Below, piece by piece: positions 1 to 6,047 of a stretch of DNA of 10,922 nucleotides. Source of the stretch: an uncultured Kineosporia sp. (GTDB lineage: Bacteria; Actinomycetota; Actinomycetes; Actinomycetales; Kineosporiaceae); NCBI GenBank assembly GCA_937859855.1, contig CALMAR010000098.1, positions 1 through 10,922 on the forward strand, written 5' to 3'. Position numbers and translations under genes: made by a program. How positions within the stretch are numbered: position 1 is the first letter of the stretch; each line of letters begins with the position of its first letter. The notes beneath the pieces were generated by a model, which saw only the letters and a program-made list of their open reading frames with translations, ran no database searches and was not told where the DNA came from.

Positions 1-122
1 GCTTTGGACCCCGTGCGGTTCCAGACGGCCACCCGATGACCGGATTCGATCAGATGCCGGGCCATCGGTGCGCCCATGGTGCCCAGCCCGATCACACCCA
101 CCCGCAAGCGCTTCGCATTCAT
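1..122 (-). CDS. NAD(P)-dependent beta-hydroxyacid dehydrogenase-like protein, N-terminus only
   Basis: This is the first 40 codons of a gene that runs off the left edge. The protein opens MNAKRLRVGVIGLGTMGAPM, a beta strand followed by the glycine-rich GxGxMGxPMA dinucleotide loop (about residues 10-21) of the 6-phosphogluconate/3-hydroxyisobutyrate dehydrogenase superfamily. A second strand ends in VAVWNRT (residues 31-37); NRT at this place usually goes with NADP(H) preference. Members oxidise or reduce short beta-hydroxyacids, tartronate semialdehyde, glyoxylate or imines, and the substrate cannot be told from this fragment. The ATG at 122 is the only ATG just before the Rossmann strand. 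No Shine-Dalgarno is visible. It lies 51 bp downstream of the secreted-protein gene on the same strand, with no functional link apparent. Confidence 0.85.
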   Translation of the reverse strand, partial: MNAKRLRVGVIGLGTMGAPMARHLIESGHRVAVWNRTGSK

Positions 123-173
123 GCAGGCGACGATGACACACCGGGCCGGGCCGGGCTTGACCGGCTCAGCGGG

Positions 174-878
174 TCAGATCGACGATGCGGGCTGGAAGCT
201 GGTTGAACTGGTGGAACCCGAAGGAGCCGGAGCAGGGCTCGTTCCGCCCTCCGGACCCGGTCCGAACCCGGAACGCCCCGGTCCGAAGCCGCCGCGACCC
301 GGACCGCCCATTCCGGGGCCACGGCCGAAGCCACGCCCGTTTTCGATCATCTGCTTGACTTGGTCAGGAAGATTCTTCTGAATCTCGTTCGACTGCGCCT
401 GAGTGAGGTGACCGGACTTCACCGCGTCGGCCAGGTGCGTCTTGGCCACCGCGACCAGAGCGTCGATCACCGCGGTCTCACTCTTTCCCTGCTTCTTGGC
501 CAGGTCGGACAGAGTCGAGCCACTGCGCAGAGCCAAGCGGACGTCGTCCGCCGACATGCCCAGCACCTTGGCCGCCGCATCGATGCCGTCCTGGAGCAGA
601 CCCGACCCACCCATGCCGAAGCCGTGATGACTGAATCCGCCACCGGGGACAGCGCCTTGCTTGCCGAGGGCCTCTGCCACCTTGTCCGCCTGCGCCTGGG
701 TCAGGGTCTTGTCGTCAACCAGGCCCTTCAGGGCATTCTTGATCGCATCCACCCGGCTAGCCGGAGCCGAGCTGGTGGTGGAATCGCCTGAGGCGGCGAA
801 CGCGGGGACGGCGATCGCCGCGCCCCCGCCCAATACCACGGCCCCAGCGATCACGGCGGCGGTGAGCTTCTTCTGCAT
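174..878 (-). CDS. Secreted helical protein with duplicated LTQAQ motif and Gly-rich tail
   Basis: A 234-aa exported protein of unknown function. Residues 1-28 form a clear Sec signal peptide: MQKK, a hydrophobic Ala/Val/Gly core, then AFA before a likely cleavage at A28/A29. The mature part has a predicted helical segment (about 43-74) with KTLTQAQADKV, a short Gly/His linker (76-92), a second helical block (94-180) with SADDVRLALRSGSTLSDLAK and a second GHLTQAQSNEI, then a Gly/Pro/Arg-rich low-complexity tail (about 181-214) and a Ser/Thr/Pro end. Similar secreted proteins with a 'LGxSxxDLxxxLxxGxTLxxxAxxxG' segment are common in actinobacteria and firmicutes, and I know of no firm function. 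The start at 878 is supported by the signal peptide and by AAGGG about 8 bases upstream. No lipobox and no cysteine is seen, so it is soluble or loosely wall-associated rather than a lipoprotein. Confidence 0.9.
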   Translation of the reverse strand: MQKKLTAAVIAGAVVLGGGAAIAVPAFAASGDSTTSSAPASRVDAIKNALKGLVDDKTLTQAQADKVAEALGKQGAVPGGGFSHHGFGMGGSGLLQDGIDAAAKVLGMSADDVRLALRSGSTLSDLAKKQGKSETAVIDALVAVAKTHLADAVKSGHLTQAQSNEIQKNLPDQVKQMIENGRGFGRGPGMGGPGRGGFGPGRSGFGPGPEGGTSPAPAPSGSTSSTSFQPASSI

Positions 879-1134
879 TGAAATGACCCTTCATGCTGAC
901 GTGCATCTACCCATGGACGCTGAAACCCCCGGCCTCTCACAGGCTCGGACACGTTCCTGTGCCCATCATGCGCCCAGCCTGGCAACCGGCTATGAACGAA
1001 TTCACCACGATCGGGATCCGTCCGGGCAAAATCAATCGCCTGGACATGCCGATCGTGGCAATCTGAGCTCGGCGCAAGGGCCTGGCGCGGTGTCTACCGC
1101 TGCGGCGGTGTCCTCGGCCACCCTTGAGCTTTGG

Positions 1135-1140
1135 TAGTCT
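1135..1140 (+). promoter_or_regulatory. Candidate -10 box of the tRNA-Asn gene
   Basis: TAGTCT matches the actinobacterial TANNNT -10 pattern and lies 17 bases before the mature tRNA 5' end, so a transcript would carry a leader of about ten bases for RNase P to remove. No convincing -35 hexamer is found at 16-18 bp spacing; TTGAGC at 1124-1129 is too close. Confidence 0.4.
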
Positions 1141-1157
1141 CATCGCCGCCCGCTCGA

Positions 1158-1230
1158 TCCCCCGTAGCTCAATTGGCAGAGCATTCGACTGTTAATCGAA
1201 GGGTTACTGGTTCAAGTCCAGTCGGGGGAG
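1158..1230 (+). tRNA. tRNA-Asn (anticodon GTT)
   Basis: A complete cloverleaf can be folded by eye. The acceptor stem TCCCCCG (1158-1164) pairs with CGGGGGA (1223-1229). The D arm is GCTC/GAGC around AATTGGCA (1167-1182). The anticodon stem TTCGA/TCGAA encloses CTGTTAA, with the GTT anticodon at 1191-1193. A five-base variable loop precedes a T arm ACTGG-TTCAAGT-CCAGT (1206-1222). The discriminator is G1230. The genomic sequence continues CAA, so CCA is not encoded and must be added after transcription. GTT reads the AAC and AAU asparagine codons. I saw no repeat of the tRNA 3' end nearby and no integrase, so there is no sign that this copy has served as an attachment site. Confidence 0.97.
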
Positions 1231-1245
1231 CAAAACACCAGGTCA

Positions 1246-1265
1246 AAGCGCAAGTGTCCGCGCTT
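1246..1265 (+). terminator. Weak hairpin downstream of tRNA-Asn
   Basis: AAGCGC (1246-1251) and GCGCTT (1260-1265) form a perfect 6-bp stem with an 8-base loop, 16 bases after the tRNA. There is no T tract after it, so it could be a non-canonical actinobacterial terminator or chance. Confidence 0.25.
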
Positions 1266-1450
1266 CAAGATCAAGTCCACCCTGACCGACAGAATTCAGG
1301 CTGTTCTTGGATCGCTGCCGGTCCCCGGCCAACGGTCTTCCAGCCCCGGGCCACGTTCTCGCCGAGGCGGATCGGCCCCGGAGCCGCTTCCGCTGCCTTG
1401 CGGGAGGCGTAGCGCGCTCATCGGCCGGCCGCCACCTGGCGAACACGACG

Positions 1451-2776
1451 TCAGAAGGGAGTGATCCCGAAGACCACACGGCCCGGGCTGGGCGAGCAGG
1501 TCCAGTGGACCTCGGCCCATTCGGTCAGCGAGTAGATGGTCGGGCCGCCCGGTCCGTTGCGCCAGAGGTACAGATCTTCGGAACCCACGCCGATCTTGTG
1601 CGATGCCCGAAGCGTCCAGTCACTGGTATTGCGGGTGTAGGCGCCCAGAACAGAGGGATCGCATCCACTGCTGGAGCTGAAGTACCAGGTGGACCCGGCG
1701 AAGACGGCGCCCTGGATGTGCGAGGTGGGCAACGTCCACACGTAGTTCGCGGGTACATAGGACGTGTCGCCGGTGCCATTGGCTTGGTCCGTTGCGTAGT
1801 AGATGTCGCTCAGGGAGTAGCCCGCCATCCAGCCGTTGAAGCTGCCCGAGCAGTATGAGCCGGCCACCAACGAGTCCTTGCCGCCCCGGTTGACGGACAG
1901 GTAGGAGAAGCGCATTCCCTTGTCCGTGGTCTTGCAGTCGTTGCCGCTGGGCGCCGCACTGGCCTGGTTCCAGGTGGCGACCTGGGGGATCAGGTACCGG
2001 TATCCGAAGCTGTAGTAGACGTTGTTGTACCGGCCGATGGCATGGGTCTTGTCGGTGAGGTTGGTGGTGGTTCCGCTGCCCGGCTGCGTGCTGGGCCCGG
2101 ATAGCGGGTTCAGGTCGAAAACGTGCTCGAGGTCGAAAACCCTTATTCCGACGGAGGTGTCAGGCACGAAGAGGAAGTGGCCATACCAGGCGATGCCTCC
2201 AGCGTGGATGTCCACCGGCCGGTAGGAGCCGTGATTGGCGCTGTTCAGGTAGGGCTCGACGAGCAGAAGCAGGCGGTACCGGTTCGTCGCCGGGTCGATG
2301 ATCGAGAGCCGGACGCCCTTGCCCTCGTCCTTGCTGTACCAGGTGGTGATGATCGGCTTCTGCGGGTTGGTACCCCACTGCTCATCATCCTGAGCGTCCG
2401 AGATACCGGTGATCCCCTGAGGGATCCAGTGCTTGGTCCAGGCGTCAGTATCCGTGCTACTGGCGTCCTGCCAACATCGCCGGCTGGTGATGACGCTCGC
2501 GTCCGCGTGGTCGAGAGCATGAACGGTGCTCGGACACGGGACTGCCATCTGCCGATTCAGGTCGTCGCCCTGAGCGGCACCATTGAAAATGGAACTGAAC
2601 GCCGGGGTGTATAGATTCACATCCATCGAGTTGATGGCCACCCGGTAGTTGTGCGAGCCCGACATGGTGAGCCCAAGTGATGGGCTGGCCGCGGTCGCAG
2701 AGCCAGCACCGAGTCCCAGGACCAGCGGGGCCGTCACGGCGAAGGTCAGAGCAGCCCGGCCCAACAGACGTCTCAT
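1451..2776 (-). CDS. Secreted protein of unknown function with six cysteines
   Basis: A 441-aa protein with a Sec signal peptide (residues 1-29: MRRLLGR, hydrophobic core, then SATA before the likely cleavage at A29/A30). The mature chain is rich in Trp, Tyr, Gly, Ser and Thr and is built of short strand-like segments such as YRLLLLVEPYL and GIAWYGHFLFVPDTSVGIRVFDL. This suggests an all-beta, possibly beta-propeller-like fold, which is inference from composition. Six cysteines (81, 101, 281, 309, 372, 427) are all in the mature part, an even number consistent with disulfides outside the cell. I recognise no catalytic motif, lipobox, transmembrane anchor or wall-sorting signal. Start 2776 is set by the signal peptide and by GGGAG about 9 bases upstream. 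It is divergent from the membrane protein at 2930 across a 153-bp spacer and monocistronic on its own strand. Confidence 0.9.
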   Translation of the reverse strand: MRRLLGRAALTFAVTAPLVLGLGAGSATAASPSLGLTMSGSHNYRVAINSMDVNLYTPAFSSIFNGAAQGDDLNRQMAVPCPSTVHALDHADASVITSRRCWQDASSTDTDAWTKHWIPQGITGISDAQDDEQWGTNPQKPIITTWYSKDEGKGVRLSIIDPATNRYRLLLLVEPYLNSANHGSYRPVDIHAGGIAWYGHFLFVPDTSVGIRVFDLEHVFDLNPLSGPSTQPGSGTTTNLTDKTHAIGRYNNVYYSFGYRYLIPQVATWNQASAAPSGNDCKTTDKGMRFSYLSVNRGGKDSLVAGSYCSGSFNGWMAGYSLSDIYYATDQANGTGDTSYVPANYVWTLPTSHIQGAVFAGSTWYFSSSSGCDPSVLGAYTRNTSDWTLRASHKIGVGSEDLYLWRNGPGGPTIYSLTEWAEVHWTCSPSPGRVVFGITPF

Positions 2777-2837
2777 GGTGTTCAGCTCCCGTCGGATGCC
2801 CCTAGCGGGCGACGTGCGCCACGCGTTGTTACCGGCC

Positions 2838-2866
2838 GATATACACCCCTTCGTTAACCTTTGGAA
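2838..2866 (-). promoter_or_regulatory. Candidate promoter of the six-cysteine secreted protein
   Basis: Reading the minus strand, TTCCAA (2866-2861) and TATATC (2843-2838) are separated by 17 bp and would give a leader of roughly 55 bases before the ATG at 2776. Matches to the sigma-70 consensus are only partial (3/6 and 4/6), but this AT-rich island is the only good -10 candidate in the spacer. Confidence 0.35.
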
Positions 2867-2929
2867 AGCCTGTACGACTCGACGCGGGCGGTTCAGGCCG
2901 ATGGAGATCGAGAACCTGCAGGTGGTGCC

Positions 2930-3361
2930 ATGAGCGAGAGCCGCGCAGCAGTCATCAACCGGACCCAGCAGGTCGTGCTCGGTTTCGTCATCCTGGTTTG
3001 GCTGGTTCTTCTGGTCGTCCTTCTGCTCGCCCCGCGGATCCTTGACCGCTCACTGCGGCAGACCGAAGCTCCACAACAGCTGATCGATCTAGGCGTGCTG
3101 GCGGCCCTGACCAGTCTGCTGGGGCTGCTCGGGCTGGCGGTGGTGCGCCGCTGGCGGTGGGCTTTCTGGGTCATCCTGCTTGGCTTCTTCGGCGGCCTAC
3201 TTCGAGTGCCGGTGGCGACACTGGAGCTCACCGGCCACCTCTCCACAGCTGACCCGGCCTGGTATGTCGTCGTACAGGCCGTGATTGGCGTCATCCAGTT
3301 CATGATCGCGATCGCCATGTTCATCGGCTATCGAAGGGCAGGTATCTGGGGGGAGTTCTGA
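2930..3361 (+). CDS. Small four-helix integral membrane protein
   Basis: A 143-aa membrane protein. Four hydrophobic helices are visible at about residues 15-35, 51-72, 76-98 and 111-133, with RRWRW between helices 2 and 3 and the end YRRAGIWGEF. The positive-inside pattern (basic RR at 73-74 and 135-136, short N-terminus with R5 and R11) suggests both ends face the cytoplasm. No catalytic or transport motif is recognised. The size and helix layout resemble uncharacterised actinobacterial membrane proteins. The ATG at 2930 is preferred because AGGTGG lies just ahead of it; an in-frame ATG at 2861 would add 23 hydrophilic residues without a good ribosome site. The gene is convergent with the TetR gene 43 bp downstream. 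Confidence 0.85.
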   Translation: MSESRAAVINRTQQVVLGFVILVWLVLLVVLLLAPRILDRSLRQTEAPQQLIDLGVLAALTSLLGLLGLAVVRRWRWAFWVILLGFFGGLLRVPVATLELTGHLSTADPAWYVVVQAVIGVIQFMIAIAMFIGYRRAGIWGEF

Positions 3362-3375
3362 ATATCCACCAGCCA

Positions 3376-3416
3376 GCGCCCGCCCCGGCACGCCAGGCCA
3401 GCGATCAGCCGGGCGC
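3376..3416. terminator. Possible bidirectional terminator hairpin
   Basis: GCGCCCG (3376-3382) and CGGGCGC (3410-3416) are inverted copies between the convergent membrane-protein and TetR genes. The 27-base loop and the lack of a T tract make this weak, and the right arm lies in the last codons of the TetR gene. Confidence 0.25.
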
Positions 3417-3980
3417 CGCGGTGAGGGTGAGCAGTTCGTGCAGGACGCCGCCCGCGATGTCATCCAGGGAGCGGCGCTCATCCGGATCGATCCATTGTGC
3501 AAAGGCGATCGAGAACACTGTGACGGTCGACTGAGCGGTCAGTTTGGCGGCCACCTCGTCCGCCCCCTGAGCCTGCAGAGCGCCGGCCAGGGCAGCGGCC
3601 AAGCCAGCCAATTTGTGCAGCTCCCTTTCCTGCAGGGCCGGATTCTGGTCGATCACCGCCTGCCGGGCCCGGGAGTAGGGCCGGCGCGCATCCGGGAACA
3701 GGGACGCCGCTGAGTGCAGCGCCTCGGCAATCACCTGGGCCGGAGCAGCGCTGGCCGCGGCGGCCGGGTTCAACCCGGTCAGGAACGCCTGCACGAACTG
3801 CTGCTGACCGTAGAAGAGGACCTCGCGCTTGTCGCCGAAGTGCCGGAAGAAGGTGCGCTCGGTCAGGCCGACCGACTGGGCGATCTCCGTGGCCGTGGTC
3901 TGTTCGAAACCGCGTGCCGCGAAGAGCGCGAGCGCCGCCTGCTGCAGTCGTTCGGACGTCCCCGCTTCCCATCGCGCCAT
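3405..3980 (-). CDS. TetR-family transcriptional repressor
   Basis: A 191-aa one-component regulator of usual TetR length. The N-terminal DNA-binding domain is clear: helix 1 with SERLQQAALALFAARGFEQT (9-28), then the helix-turn-helix TATEIAQSVGLTERTFFRHF (about 29-48), followed by GDKREVLF. The C-terminal half (about 57-191) is Ala-rich and helical, as expected of a ligand-binding and dimerisation domain; the ligand cannot be inferred. It is divergent from the SDR gene at 4096, with 115 bp between start codons, so it very probably represses that gene and itself. The start codon at 3980 follows TAGTCT by six bases with no Shine-Dalgarno, suggesting leaderless translation. Confidence 0.95.
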   Translation of the reverse strand: MARWEAGTSERLQQAALALFAARGFEQTTATEIAQSVGLTERTFFRHFGDKREVLFYGQQQFVQAFLTGLNPAAAASAAPAQVIAEALHSAASLFPDARRPYSRARQAVIDQNPALQERELHKLAGLAAALAGALQAQGADEVAAKLTAQSTVTVFSIAFAQWIDPDERRSLDDIAGGVLHELLTLTAAPG

Positions 3981-3986
3981 TCACCC

Positions 3987-4015
3987 AGACTAATGATGAC
4001 AGCGACTGACAAGAA
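3987..4015 (-). promoter_or_regulatory. Candidate leaderless promoter of the TetR gene
   Basis: On the minus strand TAGTCT (3992-3987) is followed by GGGTGA and then the ATG, so transcription would begin at or next to the start codon. Possible -35 elements are TTCTTG (4015-4010, 17-bp spacing) or the better-matching TTGTCA (4012-4007, 14-bp spacing). The region overlaps the SDR promoter on the other strand. Confidence 0.5.
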
Positions 4016-4024
4016 GAGTAAGTT
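3996..4024 (+). promoter_or_regulatory. Candidate promoter of the SDR gene
   Basis: ATGACA (3996-4001) matches the -35 consensus TTGACA at 5 of 6 positions. After exactly 17 bp comes TAAGTT (4019-4024), a TANNNT -10. Transcription would start near 4031, giving a leader of about 65 bases that begins inside the repeated operator-like sequence at 4029-4049. Confidence 0.55.
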
Positions 4025-4028
4025 GCAA

Positions 4029-4049
4029 TGACATCAGTTACTGACATCA
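4029..4049. promoter_or_regulatory. Probable TetR operator: direct repeat with nested palindrome
   Basis: TGACATCA occurs at 4029-4036 and again at 4042-4049 (13-bp period). The join between them forms a perfect odd palindrome TCAGT-T-ACTGA (4034-4044). Further TGACA pentamers lie at 3997-4001 and 4007-4011, the second as ACTGACA, which also occurs at 4040-4046. The element sits at the predicted transcription start of the SDR gene, a usual place for a TetR operator. Binding by the adjacent regulator is inference. Confidence 0.5.
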
Positions 4050-4095
4050 CTTGAGCACAGTCGTTCCCGCTCCGGCGGAAACTGAGGGAGACACA

Positions 4096-4992
4096 ATGCG
4101 CGTATTCGTCACCGGAGCCTCCGGATGGATCGGTTCCGCTGTGGTTGACGAACTGCTCGCCGCCGGCCACCAGGTCACCGGGCTGGCCCGATCCGACGAG
4201 TCGGCCAAAGACCTCGAGGCCAAGGGAGCCGCCGTCCGCCGCGGCAGCCTCGATGACCTCAGCTCCATCCGGGGCGGCGCCGAGGACGCCGAGGCAGTCA
4301 TCCATCTGGCCAACAAACACGACTGGTCCAACCCAGCCGCCTCCAATGCAGCCGAGCGCGGCGCCGTCCAGACCATCGCCGAGGCGCTGGCCGGCAGCAA
4401 TCGCCCGTTCCTGCTGGCCGCCGGAGTCGCTGGCCTGACCCAGGGCCGCCCCGCTACCGAGAACGACGCATCTCCGTTCCACGGCCCGGACTCCCTGCGC
4501 GGCGGCAGCGAGAACCTTGCCCTGGAGTTCGTCGACCGCGGCGTGCACACGGTCAGCCTGCGCTTCTCCCCCACCGTGCACGGCACCAGCGATCACGGAT
4601 TCATCGCCTACATCGCGGCTACGGCCCGGCAGAAGGGGGTCTCCGGTTACCCCGGCGATGGCAGCAACCGGTGGGCGGCGGTGCACCGGCTCGACGCCGC
4701 CCGCCTGGTGAGGCTCGGCCTGGACAAGGCACCGGCCGGGGCCCGGCTGCACGCGGTAGCCGAGGAAGGCGTACCGACCAAGGAGATCGCCGAGGCCATC
4801 GGCCGCGCACTCGATCTGCCGGTGGCGTCGATCGCGCCGGACGACGTTCCGGACCACTTCGGCTGGATCGGGTCGTTCTTCTCGATGGATCTTTCGGCCG
4901 TCAGCGGCGCCACCCGCGAATTGCTCGGCTGGACCCCCACCGGGCCGACGCTGGCGCAGGACATCGATTCCGGCGCCTACGCGGAACACTGA
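4096..4992 (+). CDS. Atypical extended SDR, NAD(P)-binding epimerase/dehydratase-family protein
   Basis: A 298-aa protein. It begins MRVFVTGASGWIGSAVVDEL, with the TGxxGxxG dinucleotide loop at residues 6-13 and ARSD (31-34) after the second strand, where the Arg suggests NADP(H). VIHLAN (68-73) is the usual strand-4 motif. Around residues 125-145, where extended SDRs carry YxxxK, it reads SLRGGSENLALEF, so the canonical catalytic Tyr and Lys are absent. This is typical of atypical SDRs, in which the redox or isomerase role is often unproven. LRFSPTVHG (about 156-164) and GDGSNRWAAVHRLDAARL match the substrate-side region of the family. GAGGGAG-type Shine-Dalgarno (4084-4090) fixes the ATG at 4096; a TTG at 4051 is less likely. 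It is divergent from, and probably repressed by, the TetR protein, perhaps in response to a small reactive or hydrophobic compound. Confidence 0.92.
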   Translation: MRVFVTGASGWIGSAVVDELLAAGHQVTGLARSDESAKDLEAKGAAVRRGSLDDLSSIRGGAEDAEAVIHLANKHDWSNPAASNAAERGAVQTIAEALAGSNRPFLLAAGVAGLTQGRPATENDASPFHGPDSLRGGSENLALEFVDRGVHTVSLRFSPTVHGTSDHGFIAYIAATARQKGVSGYPGDGSNRWAAVHRLDAARLVRLGLDKAPAGARLHAVAEEGVPTKEIAEAIGRALDLPVASIAPDDVPDHFGWIGSFFSMDLSAVSGATRELLGWTPTGPTLAQDIDSGAYAEH

Positions 4993-5055
4993 CCACGCGG
5001 CCCGGGCCGGTCGACGTCAGCAGAGATTGAGGCGGCGGCCGGCCACTGGTGGCCA

Positions 5056-5061
5056 TAGGGT
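5056..5061 (+). promoter_or_regulatory. Candidate leaderless -10 box of the dienelactone-hydrolase-family gene
   Basis: TAGGGT (TANNNT) is followed by seven bases and then the ATG at 5069, and no Shine-Dalgarno precedes that ATG. A -35 is not clear; TTGAGG at 5027-5032 is 23 bp away, too far. Confidence 0.4.
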
Positions 5062-5068
5062 CGCAGGC

Positions 5069-5839
5069 ATGACGGCCTATGATCACATTCTGTCGACGGT
5101 TCCAGCCCCGGACGGCAGTGATATCAACTCCACCGCAATTGATTACGAACTGGACGGCACTCAGCTGCAGGGCCTCCTGGTCAAAGATCACGCGGCCACC
5201 GGCAAGAGACCGGGCGTCCTGGTCGTCCACGACTGGCTCGGCGTCAATGACTACGTTGAGGCTCGGGCCACCATGCTCGCCCGGCTCGGGTATGTGGCGT
5301 TCGGCCCGGACATCTACGGCAAAGACGTACGCCCGGATGACTCCGCCGCGCCCGGCGTTGCAGCGGGCTTCTACCAGGACCTGCCGCTGATGCGTGCCCG
5401 TGCCTCGGCCGGCCTGCGACAGCTGCTGGCCGATCCGGACGTCGATCCGGCCCGCATAGCCGCGATCGGCTACTGCTTCGGGGGCTCGGTGTGCCTGGAA
5501 CTGGCCCGCACCGGCGCCGACCTGGCTGGAGTGGTGTCGTTCCATGGCCGGCTGATGGCGCACGACCCGTCGGACGCCGCGAACGTCACGGCCCGGCTGC
5601 TGGTGCTGTCCGGCGGCTCCGACCCGGTGGTGCCCGACCAGGACATCACCGCCTGGAAGGAGGAACTGCGCGGTGCTCCTGGCGTGGACTGGCAACTGAC
5701 CTCGTACTCCGGGGCCATGCATGCGTTCACCGTGCCGACCGCCAACGCCCCAGACCATGGAGCGCAGTATCAGGCCCGAGCTGACCAGCGCTCCTGGCAG
5801 GCCATGCGCGACTTCTTCGATGAGATCTTCGCCGCCTGA
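5069..5839 (+). CDS. Dienelactone hydrolase family protein
   Basis: A 256-aa alpha/beta hydrolase, close to the usual length of the family. The nucleophile elbow is GYCFGG with Cys136, the hallmark of dienelactone hydrolases. The acid is Asp185 in SGGSDPVVP and the base is His218 in GAMHAFT. VLVVHDWLGVN (50-60) supplies the oxyanion-side strand, and FGPDIYGK (78-85) is a conserved family segment. Characterised members open the lactone ring of dienelactones to maleylacetate in chloroaromatic breakdown, but most genomic members outside such clusters have unknown ester or lactone substrates, and no aromatic-degradation gene lies nearby. It is a cytosolic enzyme with no signal peptide. The ATG at 5069 is chosen over an upstream in-frame TTG at 5027 because the family N-terminus begins here. 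It follows the SDR gene by 76 bp on the same strand, but its own -10 box suggests a separate transcript. Confidence 0.92.
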   Translation: MTAYDHILSTVPAPDGSDINSTAIDYELDGTQLQGLLVKDHAATGKRPGVLVVHDWLGVNDYVEARATMLARLGYVAFGPDIYGKDVRPDDSAAPGVAAGFYQDLPLMRARASAGLRQLLADPDVDPARIAAIGYCFGGSVCLELARTGADLAGVVSFHGRLMAHDPSDAANVTARLLVLSGGSDPVVPDQDITAWKEELRGAPGVDWQLTSYSGAMHAFTVPTANAPDHGAQYQARADQRSWQAMRDFFDEIFAA

Positions 5840-5891
5840 CGCCGCCCGATTTTCCAGGCTGCTGACCCGCAGCGGACGCCCGGGCGCCCAC

Positions 5892-5956
5892 TCAGATCAC
5901 GAGCAGGGACTTGATCGCGCGCCGTTCGTCATCGCGCTGTAGGCCTCGGCGACCTT
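5892..5956 (-). pseudogene. Frameshifted remnant resembling a zinc alcohol dehydrogenase C-terminus
   Basis: On the minus strand, one frame reads KVAEAYSAM (5956-5930) and the next frame reads DERRAIKSLLVI followed by a stop (5930-5892). Inserting one G after the ATG joins them into KVAEAYSAM-DERRAIKSLLVI, which matches the final helix and strand of many actinobacterial zinc-dependent alcohol dehydrogenases, often of the form 'VxEAYxAMDERRAIKxLL'. Upstream codons (NPCPGCR, then an in-frame stop) do not look like the rest of that family. I therefore read this as a short decayed tail left after deletion, with at least one single-base loss. The family match is from memory of motifs, not a search. 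Confidence 0.45.
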
Positions 5957-6047
5957 GCGGCATCCGGGACAGGGGTTGCCGGAGGCCAAATCGTTTCAGC
6001 TCGCCGCTGCGCCGTCCTTCCGCACGATCGAATCCTGTGCGTACGCC

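Noticed and set aside
937..1143. Possible 68-codon minus-strand gene upstream of the secreted protein
   Set aside because: No Shine-Dalgarno, no leaderless box, Arg-rich shadow-like composition, and it overlaps the tRNA promoter region.
1158..1450. tRNA-Asn as the attachment site of an integrated element
   Set aside because: No integrase, no repeat of the tRNA 3' end and no change in gene style were seen downstream within the window.
2160..2614. Open frames on both strands inside the six-cysteine secreted protein gene
   Set aside because: They lie entirely within a gene that has a signal peptide, ribosome site and consistent codon bias, and they contain no motif.
3478..4989. Minus-strand open frame of about 500 codons spanning the TetR gene and the SDR gene
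   Set aside because: It crosses two well-supported genes and their promoter spacer, and its sequence is low-complexity Gly/Ala/Arg. The TetR and SDR motifs are in other frames.
4901..5758. Minus-strand open frame of 285 codons opposite the hydrolase
   Set aside because: The plus strand holds an intact Cys-Asp-His dienelactone-hydrolase-family enzyme; the reverse frame shows no motif.
5880..5894. GC-rich palindrome CGCCCGGGCG after the hydrolase gene as a terminator
   Set aside because: The inverted repeat has no loop and no T tract; such short palindromes are expected often in GC-rich DNA.
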